Source: CAVPJW01 sp963705525 (GTDB lineage Bacteria > Acidobacteriota > Vicinamibacteria > Vicinamibacterales > CAVPJW01). Taken from it: a stretch of 64,000 nucleotides of DNA. The notes under the pieces are model-generated. The model was not told the origin of the DNA. It ran no database searches and saw nothing but the letters and a program-made list of their open reading frames with translations. The DNA is taken from NCBI GenBank assembly GCA_963705525.1, contig CAVPJW010000002.1:558001-622000 (forward strand). The letters are read 5' to 3'. Positions 50,476-59,601 of the stretch are shown here, one piece after another. A program made the translations under genes and the position numbers. Positions within the stretch are counted from its first letter, which is position 1, and each line of letters starts with the position of its first letter.

Positions 50476-50919
50476 TCAGGCGATGGACCGGTTGGCCGTC
50501 GTTTCCATCATTGCGGGGGCGCAGATCGCGGGCTCGACGAGCAATCGGAGTGCGTAGCCTTCGGGCGTGCCCGTTGACGCTCGGAACTTGCCTACGCGGT
50601 ACACCGCCGACAGAACCTTGCCCTGACGGAGAGCCATCGGAAGCTCGTGATTGTCCCGGGCATCGCGCTCGAGCTGGAAGTGAACCAGGCGGCGGAGCGG
50701 AATGGCGGCGCCCGATTCGCATTGGACGAAGACGCCGTGGTCGCTGACGTCGCGGGTGACGACCGACGTAAAGCGGGTGGCGCCCCGGCCATCCTTCCAC
50801 ATCAGCCGGCCCGGCAGCATCACCGTCCGGCGCTCGGACGTGCGCTTCTGATTTTCCGTCGTCGCTGACTTCGGCTGCCGTGCGAGTTCCACAGGTCCCT
50901 CCAGGAGTCGGTCAATCAT
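50476..50919 (-). CDS. PilZ domain protein
   Basis: The 147-residue protein has a single PilZ domain at about 24-125. The cyclic-di-GMP binding parts are R26xxxR30 (KRTSER) and D57xS59xxG62 (DVSDHG), both intact. It should bind cyclic-di-GMP made by the nearby GGDEF enzymes and act on an unknown partner. No membrane helix is present. It is followed by about 180 bases without a gene before the sigma-54 activator. Confidence 0.83.
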   Translation of the reverse strand: MIDRLLEGPVELARQPKSATTENQKRTSERRTVMLPGRLMWKDGRGATRFTSVVTRDVSDHGVFVQCESGAAIPLRRLVHFQLERDARDNHELPMALRQGKVLSAVYRVGKFRASTGTPEGYALRLLVEPAICAPAMMETTANRSIA

Positions 50920-51098
50920 TTGGCCACTTTAGTAATCAAACCCCGGTCCGGGGCTGTGACCGAATGATCCCAACGCCAGAGGTAGCTCGTAAGTAACTAT
51001 CTGGACTTAACTTATGCGCTGGAGGCCAAAACAGGTGGGGTCCAGAGCGTGGATACTGACTATACAGCCAACGAATTAACTGGTTACGTCCTATCCAA
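50920..51098. other. Short AT-richer gap
   Basis: No gene is visible. A palindrome CCCCGGTCCGGGG at 50941-50953 has too small a loop and no T-run for a terminator. The region is AT-richer than average and should hold the PilZ promoter (leftward). Confidence 0.35.
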
Positions 51099-54083
51099 CT
51101 ACTGCCGGGTCTCAAAACCCAGACGTCGGAGCTTCAAGTAGAGGCCGCGCCGTGTCAAACCCAGGGCTCGCGCGGCCTCCGAGATGTTGCCGGCGCTCCT
51201 GTCCATGGTCGCCTGGATCATTTCCCGCTCCACCTGCTCGACCGCAGAGGCCAGCGTCAGCGCCTCGGTGCGGCCGAGACCTCGAGGCAGGGCCGCATTC
51301 GCCTGGGGCAGCCCCAGCGGCGTGACGCTGTGAACGACCATGTCAGGGGAGAGATGCTCGGGTCGGATGCTGCCGCCGGGCGCGCTCAGCGCGACGGCGC
51401 GTTTGATTTCGTTCCGCAGCTGCCTCACGTTTCCTGGCCACCAGTAGCCGGCGAAGAGATCGAGCGTCTCGGCGCTCAAGCGCACATCGGGCTTGGCAAG
51501 CTGCTCTGAGGCTTCGCGGAGGAACAGGCTGCTCAGGTGAGGGATCTCTTCGCGCCGTTCACGAAGCGGCGGCAAATGCAGCCGAATCACGCTCAGGCGG
51601 TAGTAGAGGTCCTCGCGAAATTTCCCGTCGGCCACGCGTTGTTCGAGGTCGGCGTTGGTGGCGGCGATCACGCGGACGTCCACACGCTGGGGCCGTGCCT
51701 CGCCAACTGGGAGAATCTCGCCCTGCTCGAGGAACCGAAGCAGCTTCGGCTGCACGTCGAGCGACAGGTCGCCGATTTCATCGAGGAACAGCGATCCGCC
51801 CGCCGCCGATCGAATCAGCCCTGGTTGATCCGAGACGGCGCCGGTGAAGCTGCCGCGGCGGTGCCCGAAGAGCTGGCTGTCGGCCAGATCGCGGGTCGTC
51901 GTCGTGCAGTTGTACGGAAGGAAGAGCTTCTGGTGACGCGGCGAGCCGGTGTGGATGGCGCGCGCGACGAGCTCCTTGCCCGTTCCGCTTTCACCGGTAA
52001 TGAGAACAGTCAGGTCGTTCCCCTGCAACCGTTTGATCTGGGCGACGACCAGGTTCATGGCTTCGCTGGCGCACAGAAATCCGGGAAGGAGCGGTTCGAG
52101 CGAGAGCTGCACGGCGCTCTCCGGGACGACCAGGGGTCGCTTGCGAGATGCGCAGAGCTCGAACCCCTGGTGTGCGACGGCCGCAATCATGCGAAGCCGA
52201 CGGTCTGCGACCTCGGGAATGGGACGCGATGACGCGACGGCCGCGAACCGAGGTCCATCGTCATCGCGGCCGAGCGGCTCGACGCGAATGCGATCGGACG
52301 GTCGGTCCGCCGATCGCGCCAGGTTTCGCGCGGTCTCTGCGTCGCAGCCGGCGGACGCGACCACGCGAATGTCGTTGCCGTTTGCGCGGACAAAGATGAC
52401 GGCGCAGTCTCCAGCGATGACCTCGACCATGGCGGACGCGGTCTCGCGACCGAGGAGCTCGGGAAGCGCCGCAGCATCGACCAGGCGCTCCACAATCGCA
52501 TCCTGTGCGGTGCCGGACGATTCCGGGAGGAATTGCGCCGCGCCTGTCGACAGGGCCGAACGAGCCGCCCGAACCTCGTCGAGGTCGCGTACGGCGCCCA
52601 GAGATTCGAAAAGTGCCGCCGCCGTGTCGAGGTGCTGGCAAGCCCGCTCGGGCGTTCCAGCCTGGGATGAGAGCCGGCCGAGCGCCAGGTGACTCAGGGC
52701 GCTCTGGTAGCGCTCGGCATGCAGGTCGAAGACGTTCGCGCTCTGCGCGAGGCTGTGATACGCCTCGGTGAGGCGTCCGCCGCGGGCGTGAATCTCACCC
52801 CGCACGCGAAGGTATTCGCCCCAGGCGCCGGGCATGGCCCGCGGATCGATGCGGTCTCGGACCACGCTCAATCGGGTGATGGCCTCATCGACGCGGTCCA
52901 GTGTCAACAAGGCCTCGCAGGCGATGAGCGCCGCCTGTATGGCCTCTCCCGGTGGCGCCGCCGGCGATTGCACCATCTCGAACGCCGCCTGCAAGGCGTC
53001 GCCGGGCACGGACGGCGGTTGGGAGATTTCATCGGACAGTCGGAGCGCCTCCGCCGAGTCGCCGCGTCGAAGCGCCAGCTTGGCTTCGAGCACGCGAATC
53101 GACCATTCGTACCAGAGGCTGGTCTGGCGTCCGTAGCCGCCGTAAGCCTCGCCGGCGCGTCGCAGGTAATCGCCAGCCATTTCGTACGATCCGCGCATGA
53201 GATGAATCTGCGCGAGGCTGTCGTACACCGCTCCCGTAATCTCGTGGTACTGAATCAAGGTTCGGATCTCGAGCGCGCGGTGGAGGATCTGTTCCGCCCG
53301 CTCGAGATCGCCGAGGCGTACCGCGATTTGACCCTGTGTGGCGAGTGAAATGGCCAGGCCGCGGCTCGATCCCGTACCTTCCTGAAGGCTGACACTCCGC
53401 TCGGACAAACTGAGCGCGAGGTCGTGGCGGTGTTGAATGAGTGCCACGATCGCTTGATTGTTGAGGACCGTGCCGAGGACATCAGTGGCCTGAACCGCGG
53501 CGGCCAGGCGTTCCGCCTGTCGCAGGGCGGCCCACGCCTCTTCGAGACGGCCCGCCTGCGCGAGCGAGACGCCGGACAGCGAGTTGAGCAGTGCCGAATG
53601 GCGGCGATCGCCGGCTGCATGGAGGGCCGGGGCCGCCTTGTCGATATGCTCCCGGACGATGGCGGTATCGCCGACCTGTTTGTAACAGAGGCCGAGCTCG
53701 TAGTGCGCGAGACCGATCTCGTGAGAATCATGGCCCTGTTCGGCGAACTTGAGGGCCCGGCCATGAAGCGCGATGGCCTTCGACTGATCGCCGCGCGCGA
53801 ACGCGATACGTCCGTGCAGGCGCCAGAGCGTGGACATTCTCGCGGGACTGATCTCTTCACGCAGTACGTCCGGTGGACGCCCGAGCACGGAGCTGGCCTT
53901 GTTGATGTCGTCGTTCAGCAGCCACGCCTCGGCGAGCCCGCAACGGACAGCAAGCTCATCGTCTCGGCTGAGCGCGCCCGAGTTGAGGAGTGAATTGAGG
54001 GCCGCAACGGCCTCAGCGCCGCGACCTCGTTCGAGCGCTTCTTCTGCGCGAGTCAGCGCAGGCTGGAGTGCCAGACTGGCCAC
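51099..54083 (-). CDS. TPR-fused sigma-54-dependent transcription activator
   Basis: Start GTG 54083 gives 994 residues and stands 6 bases after a TATACT box; a longer frame to ATG 54167 exists. The N-terminal half is a TPR superhelix (about 10-520), a GAF-like region follows (about 530-650), and then an AAA+ domain with Walker A GESGTGKE (697-704), the sigma-54 contact loop GSFTGA (744-749, usually GAFTGA), Walker B LFLDEIGDL and RFREDLYYRL-type arginine fingers. A Fis-type HTH ends the protein. It should activate sigma-54 promoters in response to a partner bound by the TPRs. It diverges from the kinase cluster. Confidence 0.88.
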   Translation of the reverse strand: MASLALQPALTRAEEALERGRGAEAVAALNSLLNSGALSRDDELAVRCGLAEAWLLNDDINKASSVLGRPPDVLREEISPARMSTLWRLHGRIAFARGDQSKAIALHGRALKFAEQGHDSHEIGLAHYELGLCYKQVGDTAIVREHIDKAAPALHAAGDRRHSALLNSLSGVSLAQAGRLEEAWAALRQAERLAAAVQATDVLGTVLNNQAIVALIQHRHDLALSLSERSVSLQEGTGSSRGLAISLATQGQIAVRLGDLERAEQILHRALEIRTLIQYHEITGAVYDSLAQIHLMRGSYEMAGDYLRRAGEAYGGYGRQTSLWYEWSIRVLEAKLALRRGDSAEALRLSDEISQPPSVPGDALQAAFEMVQSPAAPPGEAIQAALIACEALLTLDRVDEAITRLSVVRDRIDPRAMPGAWGEYLRVRGEIHARGGRLTEAYHSLAQSANVFDLHAERYQSALSHLALGRLSSQAGTPERACQHLDTAAALFESLGAVRDLDEVRAARSALSTGAAQFLPESSGTAQDAIVERLVDAAALPELLGRETASAMVEVIAGDCAVIFVRANGNDIRVVASAGCDAETARNLARSADRPSDRIRVEPLGRDDDGPRFAAVASSRPIPEVADRRLRMIAAVAHQGFELCASRKRPLVVPESAVQLSLEPLLPGFLCASEAMNLVVAQIKRLQGNDLTVLITGESGTGKELVARAIHTGSPRHQKLFLPYNCTTTTRDLADSQLFGHRRGSFTGAVSDQPGLIRSAAGGSLFLDEIGDLSLDVQPKLLRFLEQGEILPVGEARPQRVDVRVIAATNADLEQRVADGKFREDLYYRLSVIRLHLPPLRERREEIPHLSSLFLREASEQLAKPDVRLSAETLDLFAGYWWPGNVRQLRNEIKRAVALSAPGGSIRPEHLSPDMVVHSVTPLGLPQANAALPRGLGRTEALTLASAVEQVEREMIQATMDRSAGNISEAARALGLTRRGLYLKLRRLGFETRQ

Positions 54084-54089
54084 GGGCGC

Positions 54090-54095
54090 AGTATA
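54090..54095 (-). promoter_or_regulatory. -10 box directly before the sigma-54 activator start
   Basis: TATACT on the minus strand is separated by 6 bases from GTG 54083, so the mRNA would begin at or near the start codon. This is the same layout as the TATAAT at 12503. The -35 side is weak. Confidence 0.4.
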
Positions 54096-54270
54096 CGACA
54101 GCAGTCTCACAAGTGAGTGAACCCGAACATGCTCTGCCTGCCGCAGGAATAACGGCATCGGCCGCACGTCATGCCTGGCGCGTCAGCACGCGCGGCTCAG
54201 TCCTCGATCGTGCTTCGGGCCGATAAGATGAGGCGATGCGCCTCGGACAATCGAGGCGGATGCGGGGCGG

Positions 54271-54276
54271 TATAAT
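54271..54276 (+). promoter_or_regulatory. -10 box of the kinase cluster
   Basis: A perfect TATAAT stands 54 bases before the GTG start of the first kinase. The -35 region is poor, which may mean an activator is needed. A hairpin lies just downstream. Confidence 0.45.
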
Positions 54277-54282
54277 CGGACG

Positions 54283-54310
54283 CCGGTGCACCAGCCCTTC
54301 GTTGCACCGG
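54283..54310 (+). promoter_or_regulatory. Inverted repeat in the leader of the kinase cluster
   Basis: CCGGTGCA (54283-54290) and TGCACCGG (54303-54310) form an 8-base perfect stem with a 12-base loop. It begins 7 bases after the TATAAT box and ends 19 bases before the GTG start. No T-run follows. It could be an operator for a dimeric repressor or an mRNA hairpin that controls translation. Confidence 0.45.
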
Positions 54311-54329
54311 TCACAACACTGAACTCATC

Positions 54330-56363
54330 GTGGATCCAGAACAGATCGGCGGTCGATACGCGGTCGTGGAGCGCCTCGGCAAAGGTGCCATGGGTGTCGT
54401 GTTCAAGGCGCACGATCCAGTGCTCGACCGCATGGTGGCGATCAAGAAAATGACGGCGGAGATCCATGAGGACGTCGAGCAGCGTCAACGCTTCTATCAG
54501 GAAGCCCGTTCCGCGGCTCGGCTGAATCATCGCAACATCGTCACTATTTACGAACTTCACGAGATCGACGGGGAGATGTTCATCGTAATGGAGCTGCTTG
54601 AGGGCCTGGATCTGGCGACGGTGATTCGTAGGAAGATCGATCTGCCCCTTCCCGCGCGCGTCAGCATCGTGTCTCAGCTCTGTGACGGTCTGCACTACGC
54701 CCACCAGCACGGCATCGTGCACCGCGACATCAAACCGGCCAATCTCCATCTGTCGCCGGCCGGTCTCGTCAAGATTCTGGATTTTGGGATCGCCCGGCTG
54801 ATCACGTCGAAGATGACGATGACGGGCGCGGTGATCGGAACCCCGGAATACATGTCGCCCGAGCAGGTGCTTGGCGAAGGGATCGACGCGCGAGCGGATC
54901 TTTTCTCGGTCGGCGCCGTGTTTTACGAGTTGATGAGCGGCCGGCGTCCCTTCGAAGGTGACACGGTGGCGTCCGTGCTACTCAAGATCGCCAGGGAGCC
55001 CCACACACCTCTTCGAAGCCATGCGCCTGATGCGCCCGACGCGATCGTCTCGCTCATCGACCGTCTGATGGCCAAGGATCCGGCCGACCGACCGGCATCC
55101 GCAAGCGCGGTCATGAACGAGCTCAGCCGATGCACGGACAGCGCAAGCCAGGAATCGGTGGCGGAGGCCACCGCGATCATCGGTGAGATGGTCACGACCC
55201 AGACGAGGCTGCCCCGCACACCCGTGCCAGGGAGCTCCGGCGCGGCTCGCGCGCCATCGAGCCGCGATGGAGTACCGCGCACACCTTCATCGAAGGCCGA
55301 CGGCTCCGCTGAGGTCAAACTGGCTTCGCTGGCGCTCGAACGGGGCAGGGCATTGCGAAAATCGGGTGACCTGGCGGGGGCGATGCAAGTGTTCCGCTCG
55401 GTGCTGGAAGCGTCGCCAGCGAATGAAGAAGCACTTCAGGAGTTGCAGCATCTCGAGAGCGTGCTACCGAGTCCGTCGTCTCCACGAGCCCGTTACGGAG
55501 TCGTCGCGGCAAGTGTTCTCGTGCTGGCGTTGGCGGGCGGGCTGGCGTTCTATTTCGCCGGGGTCCGACCGGCCGGACAGGAGACGCCAGCAGCATCGGT
55601 CGCTCTGCCGTCGCCTTCGAGTGGCACTCAGTCCGGCGTCACGGCTCCCGGCATCCCGGCTCCGGCCGCCACCGCGGCCGTCCCGCCGGCCTCGGACGCG
55701 TCGGCGGAGGCGAAACCCGCTGCAACTGAACGCGCCGGTGCTCTTCCGAAGCCCGAGCTGGGCAGGGATGCAGCTCGTCGCGAGACAATTGCGAAATCTC
55801 CGCAGACAAGCGCGCCCGCATCGCCCCGTCCGGTCGCGTCACCGGCCTCGGACGTCGCAGAACTCGCCGTCAAAGAGGCGAAGCCGACCCCAGAGGCCGA
55901 GGTTCCAGTCGTCGCGCCTCATTCGCCTTCGAAAACCCCTGCACCCCCTCCTCCGGCGTCGAGACCCCTGGCAGCGGGCACGATCGAGACGCTCACTGGC
56001 AAGAGAAGCAGTCAGGGGCTCGAGGTGTACGACACGGGTCCGGCGGCACTTGCCAGCGTTTCACGTGTGCGCGATGTGATAGAGCGGTACGCCCGGGCCA
56101 TGGAGCTCCGGGACACGATCATCGTGCGCGCGCTGCGCACCATGGTGACGCCATTCGAAGAGCGATTGCTTGCGCAGGCCGTTGCCCTCCGCTATGAAGT
56201 GTTCGACATTGCCGTCGAAACCGACGGCACGTCGGCACGGGCGACCGGTCGCAGAGTCCTGTCGGCGGTCTTCGACAGCGGAGAGCGGCTGGAGCGCACG
56301 TCGCCCGTGATCATTCGACTCCAGCGTCGGCCGTCGGGCTGGGTCATCATCGACATACAGTAG
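54330..56363 (+). CDS. Membrane Ser/Thr protein kinase
   Basis: The 677-residue protein starts with GTG 54330. The kinase domain (about 9-270) has the Gly loop LGKGAMGVVF, the ATP Lys39 in VAIKK, catalytic HRD at 131-133 with KPAN, and DFG at 151-153, so it is active. A Pro/Ala-rich linker surrounds one membrane helix (about 388-411). A further Pro/Ala-rich stretch leads to a C-terminal domain (about 555-677) of unknown type that faces the periplasm. Targets may include the FHA protein or the pseudokinase nearby. It ends 13 bases before the pseudokinase gene. Confidence 0.9.
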   Translation: MDPEQIGGRYAVVERLGKGAMGVVFKAHDPVLDRMVAIKKMTAEIHEDVEQRQRFYQEARSAARLNHRNIVTIYELHEIDGEMFIVMELLEGLDLATVIRRKIDLPLPARVSIVSQLCDGLHYAHQHGIVHRDIKPANLHLSPAGLVKILDFGIARLITSKMTMTGAVIGTPEYMSPEQVLGEGIDARADLFSVGAVFYELMSGRRPFEGDTVASVLLKIAREPHTPLRSHAPDAPDAIVSLIDRLMAKDPADRPASASAVMNELSRCTDSASQESVAEATAIIGEMVTTQTRLPRTPVPGSSGAARAPSSRDGVPRTPSSKADGSAEVKLASLALERGRALRKSGDLAGAMQVFRSVLEASPANEEALQELQHLESVLPSPSSPRARYGVVAASVLVLALAGGLAFYFAGVRPAGQETPAASVALPSPSSGTQSGVTAPGIPAPAATAAVPPASDASAEAKPAATERAGALPKPELGRDAARRETIAKSPQTSAPASPRPVASPASDVAELAVKEAKPTPEAEVPVVAPHSPSKTPAPPPPASRPLAAGTIETLTGKRSSQGLEVYDTGPAALASVSRVRDVIERYARAMELRDTIIVRALRTMVTPFEERLLAQAVALRYEVFDIAVETDGTSARATGRRVLSAVFDSGERLERTSPVIIRLQRRPSGWVIIDIQ

Positions 56364-56376
56364 GCTGTCACCAGTC

Positions 56377-58659
56377 ATGTCTGCCGATTCTCGCTCAGCC
56401 GATTCAACCCCCGCGAGCATCAGCCGGTATCAGATCGTCGAGCGCCTGGCTGCCGGACCCGAAGGCGAGGTGTATCGAGCTTTCGATCCGATGATCGAGC
56501 GGCCGGTGGCGGTGAAGCTCCTGCACCTGACGTTTGGAGATCCAACGCGCGAAGCGCACATCAAGATCGTGTTCTATCGGGAAATGCAACGCGCGGGGCG
56601 CCTGATTCATCCCTTGATTACGACCCTCTTCGACGCGGGCGAGGTCCTGCAAGGCCTGTTCGTGGCGACGGAGTTTGTTGACGGACCCAACGTGGCGCAG
56701 CTCGTGGCCGAGAGCCCGGGAATGGACCTGCCAGCCCGAATGACTCTCGTCGGTCAATTGGTTGATGCCCTTCAATACGCGCACCGAAACGGCGTCACGC
56801 ATCTCAACATCAAACCCACCAATCTGCTGGTCGCGCCTCAACTGGCGCTCAAAGTGGCCGGCTTTGGCCTGACTCACGTCCTCGATGCATATCAGCACGA
56901 GGAGCCATCGTCGCCCCTCTGGCTCTCGCCCTACGCGGCGCCGGAACGAATCCGGGGACAAGAGGGAAGTGCTGCCGCCGACATGTATTCGCTCGCGGCG
57001 GTGACCCTCGAGATCCTGACAGGCGTCCCGCCGTTTGCATGCCCACCGAGCGAGCTGCTCGAGCGCATTGAGCGGAATGGACCGACCCGTCCGGAGCGCT
57101 TGGCCGAACTCGGCCTCGACGAGAGCGCGTGGGCCGATGTGTTTCTCCGGGGAATGGCAAAGGAGCCAGATGACCGGTTCCCCACCGCCGGTGGTTTTCT
57201 GGCAACGCTGGCGTCGGTGCTCGGCGTAAGCCGTCCCGACGCATCGCACATCTGGAGCCGCAGCACCCGGGTCGCGATCGCGGGGCTGAGCAGCGGGCAA
57301 GTTCGTCAGATGGATGCGGCGGCGACGGAGGACGGATCGCCAGGGATTGCTGACGATCGACCTGGCGAGGCGGGAACGTGGTTGGACACCGTGCAGGACT
57401 CGACCGAGTCGCTCGAGAGTGAGGAGCTCCGCCGCGAGTCGGAAGCACATCCGGATTTCGAAACGACAGCACTCGCCCAGAAGATCGCGATCCAGGCGGC
57501 TCCTGCAGCTGAGGTCGCGGAGTCCCCCGCGACCACGCCTGCGGCGTCAGAAGCGCCGCCCGTTCAAGCCGCGACGACCAAGGCCGTCAAGCCCGTTCCG
57601 GCCGTGCGTTCGAGCGGGGCGACGGGAAGTTCGCGACGATGGATCGCCGCGGTCGCCGCGATCGTTCTCGTGGCGCTCGCCGGTGCCGGGGCGGGCTTAG
57701 GTTATCGATGGCTCAGCGCGAAGCGCGCGCAGGTGGCCGACGCTGGAGCGATGGAGTCGACCGCGGCGGCTGACACGGAAGCCGATTCGGCTGCGCCGGT
57801 TTCTGACGCCGCGATGGATCCCAACGCTTTGTCAGTTCCATCTGAACAGGCCGCGGGAGACCTCGCGGCGGCTCCGATTGCCGCACCCGCCGCGGCTCCC
57901 GCAGGTCCAATCGGAAGCCTTCGAGTCGTGACCACGCCGGTGGGTGCTACTGTCACAGTCGACGGCGCCGTCCGGGGCACTTCACCGCTGCGGCTCAGAA
58001 ACCTCACGCTCGCGGAGCACACGATCGGGATTTCGATGGACGGCTTCGAACCCGCGGAACAACGCGTTCGCCTGACCGGCCGGAAGGCGGCGCAAGTCGT
58101 CGACCTGACGCTTCGGCCGGCTCACGTAGCACCGACGCTCGGTTCAGTGACGATTACCACGGACCCACCGGGCGCATCAGTGACCGTCGATGGCTCGGCA
58201 GTAGACACGTCGGGATCGATCAATCTCCCGCCCGGACGGCACAGCATCCGCGCCGTTCTCGACGGTCATGAACCGGCGAGCAGGGACGTGGACGTCGAAG
58301 CCGGGGGGACGGCCCAGGTGTCTCTGCGTCTCACACCGGTCGTCGCCCCACCGACCGGACCTCTCGACCTGGCGCGCGTCGAGGTCAAGCCGCGGCAGGT
58401 TGCGGGCGGATCGGCTCCAGGCTATCCGAGAGCGGCACGCCAACTGAGGTTGTCCGGCTTCGTCGTCGCATCGTGGACTGTGGACGAGCGGGGCGCCGTG
58501 ACCGACGCCACAATCGATCAAGCGAGCTCAAAAGTGTTCGAGACCGAAGTGCTGCACTGGCTGAAGGACGTGCGTTATCTACCGGGCCGCCAGGCGGGCC
58601 AGGCGGTCAAAGTCAGAATGCAGCGTCGATTTGCTTTCGAGTACGCGCGCGAACACTGA
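56377..58659 (+). CDS. Pseudokinase fused to a PEGA-repeat and TonB-C envelope module
   Basis: The 760-residue protein has a kinase-like fold at about 17-285: Lys47 in VAVK is kept, but the catalytic HRD is HLN (142-144, Asp to Asn) and DFG is GFG (162-164, Asp to Gly). Phosphotransfer is therefore unlikely. One membrane helix at about 421-440 is followed by two PEGA repeats (about 511-578 and 588-653) and a TonB C-terminal domain (about 669-755, with YPRAARQLRLSGFVVASWTVDERG). A cytoplasmic pseudokinase is thus linked to a periplasmic module that may contact outer-membrane receptors. The start is ATG 56377. Confidence 0.88.
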   Translation: MSADSRSADSTPASISRYQIVERLAAGPEGEVYRAFDPMIERPVAVKLLHLTFGDPTREAHIKIVFYREMQRAGRLIHPLITTLFDAGEVLQGLFVATEFVDGPNVAQLVAESPGMDLPARMTLVGQLVDALQYAHRNGVTHLNIKPTNLLVAPQLALKVAGFGLTHVLDAYQHEEPSSPLWLSPYAAPERIRGQEGSAAADMYSLAAVTLEILTGVPPFACPPSELLERIERNGPTRPERLAELGLDESAWADVFLRGMAKEPDDRFPTAGGFLATLASVLGVSRPDASHIWSRSTRVAIAGLSSGQVRQMDAAATEDGSPGIADDRPGEAGTWLDTVQDSTESLESEELRRESEAHPDFETTALAQKIAIQAAPAAEVAESPATTPAASEAPPVQAATTKAVKPVPAVRSSGATGSSRRWIAAVAAIVLVALAGAGAGLGYRWLSAKRAQVADAGAMESTAAADTEADSAAPVSDAAMDPNALSVPSEQAAGDLAAAPIAAPAAAPAGPIGSLRVVTTPVGATVTVDGAVRGTSPLRLRNLTLAEHTIGISMDGFEPAEQRVRLTGRKAAQVVDLTLRPAHVAPTLGSVTITTDPPGASVTVDGSAVDTSGSINLPPGRHSIRAVLDGHEPASRDVDVEAGGTAQVSLRLTPVVAPPTGPLDLARVEVKPRQVAGGSAPGYPRAARQLRLSGFVVASWTVDERGAVTDATIDQASSKVFETEVLHWLKDVRYLPGRQAGQAVKVRMQRRFAFEYAREH

Positions 58660-58692
58660 TCGGACCCGCCGAGGCCGCCGGCCTCCGCGGGA

Positions 58693-58719
58693 TTGTTCGA
58701 GTAGACTCTGTGGTATTGT
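58693..58719 (+). promoter_or_regulatory. Weak promoter candidate before the first phosphatase
   Basis: TTGTTC at 58693 and TATTGT at 58714 are separated by 15 bases, a short spacer. The boxes are in the gap of 92 bases before the PP2C gene and could give it an extra transcript apart from the kinases. Confidence 0.25.
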
Positions 58720-58757
58720 AGCCGCCGGTTGGTCGGCGGAAGATCTCATCGGTGAAC

Positions 58758-59519
58758 ATGCAGGCACCGTTTGGAGCAGCCAGCGATATCGGTCGCAAGC
58801 GTCCGCTCAACGAAGACAGCTACATCGCTGACGGGGATCTGGGGCTCTTCCTCGTAGCGGATGGAATGGGCGGCCATGCGGCTGGCGAGATCGCCTCACG
58901 CGTCGTCGCCGACGCCGTTCGCGAATTCATTGTAGAGACGCGGGACGATCGCGACAAGACGTGGCCCTGTCCGATCGATCCACACCTCTCGTACGCCGCC
59001 AATCGTCTGCGCGCAGCGATCCTGGTTGCCAATCGGACTTTGTCACAGCGCGTGCAGGAGGACGAGAACCTCCGCGGCATGGCGACGACGCTCTCGGCGG
59101 TCCTCCTCACCAACTCTCACGCCGTCGTGTCGAACGTCGGCGATTGCCGCGCATACCTCGTCCGCAACAAGTCGCTCAGTCAGATTACCGTCGATCATTC
59201 CTGGGTCGCCGAGCAGGTGCGGGCCGGACTGCTGACCAAAGACGCGGCTCGCGCACACCCCTGGCGCAGCATGGTGACGCGCGCCGTTTCAGGAACGCCG
59301 GATCTCATGGTCGACGTGACGGAGATGAAGGTTGACGAGGGCGACCAGCTGCTGCTCTGCTCGGACGGCCTCTACGGTCTCGTCTCGGACGACGAGATGG
59401 GCCGCGTGATCGCCACTCACGACGGAGAGCCCGACGCGGCGTGCCGAGGCCTCGTGGAGGCCGCGAATGCGCGCGGCGGGCCGGACAACATCACAGCCCT
59501 CCTGATTCGCGTCGGCTGA
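58758..59519 (+). CDS. PP2C-family Ser/Thr protein phosphatase (copy 1)
   Basis: The start is ATG 58758, with GGAAG upstream; GTG 58752 is equally possible. About 253 residues carry the PP2C metal motifs: RPLNEDS, VADGMGGHAAGE, GMATTLSAV, VGDCRAYL, CSDGL and GGPDNIT. Mn or Mg at the paired Asp site would remove phosphate from the targets of the neighbouring kinases. It has no membrane helix. A second PP2C gene of the same length follows, separated by 181 bases with a strong hairpin. Confidence 0.9.
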   Translation: MQAPFGAASDIGRKRPLNEDSYIADGDLGLFLVADGMGGHAAGEIASRVVADAVREFIVETRDDRDKTWPCPIDPHLSYAANRLRAAILVANRTLSQRVQEDENLRGMATTLSAVLLTNSHAVVSNVGDCRAYLVRNKSLSQITVDHSWVAEQVRAGLLTKDAARAHPWRSMVTRAVSGTPDLMVDVTEMKVDEGDQLLLCSDGLYGLVSDDEMGRVIATHDGEPDAACRGLVEAANARGGPDNITALLIRVG

Positions 59520-59553
59520 CTCCCCGGACGCCTGGCCCTTCCCGCGCATCTTC

Positions 59554-59571
59554 GCGGCGGGTTCCCGCCGC
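59554..59571 (+). terminator. GC-rich hairpin between the two phosphatase genes
   Basis: GCGGCGGG (59554-59561) and CCCGCCGC (59564-59571) can form a strong stem with a very small loop. No T-run follows, so this would be at most a Rho-type or attenuation element. It may separate the upstream and downstream halves of the cluster. Confidence 0.35.
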
Positions 59572-59601
59572 CGCGGCCTTCAGCGCCGTTTCGGCGAAGT
59601 A

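Noticed and set aside
50941..50953. Palindrome CCCCGGTCCGGGG as a terminator
   Set aside because: The loop is too small and there is no T-run. It is likely chance in GC-rich DNA.
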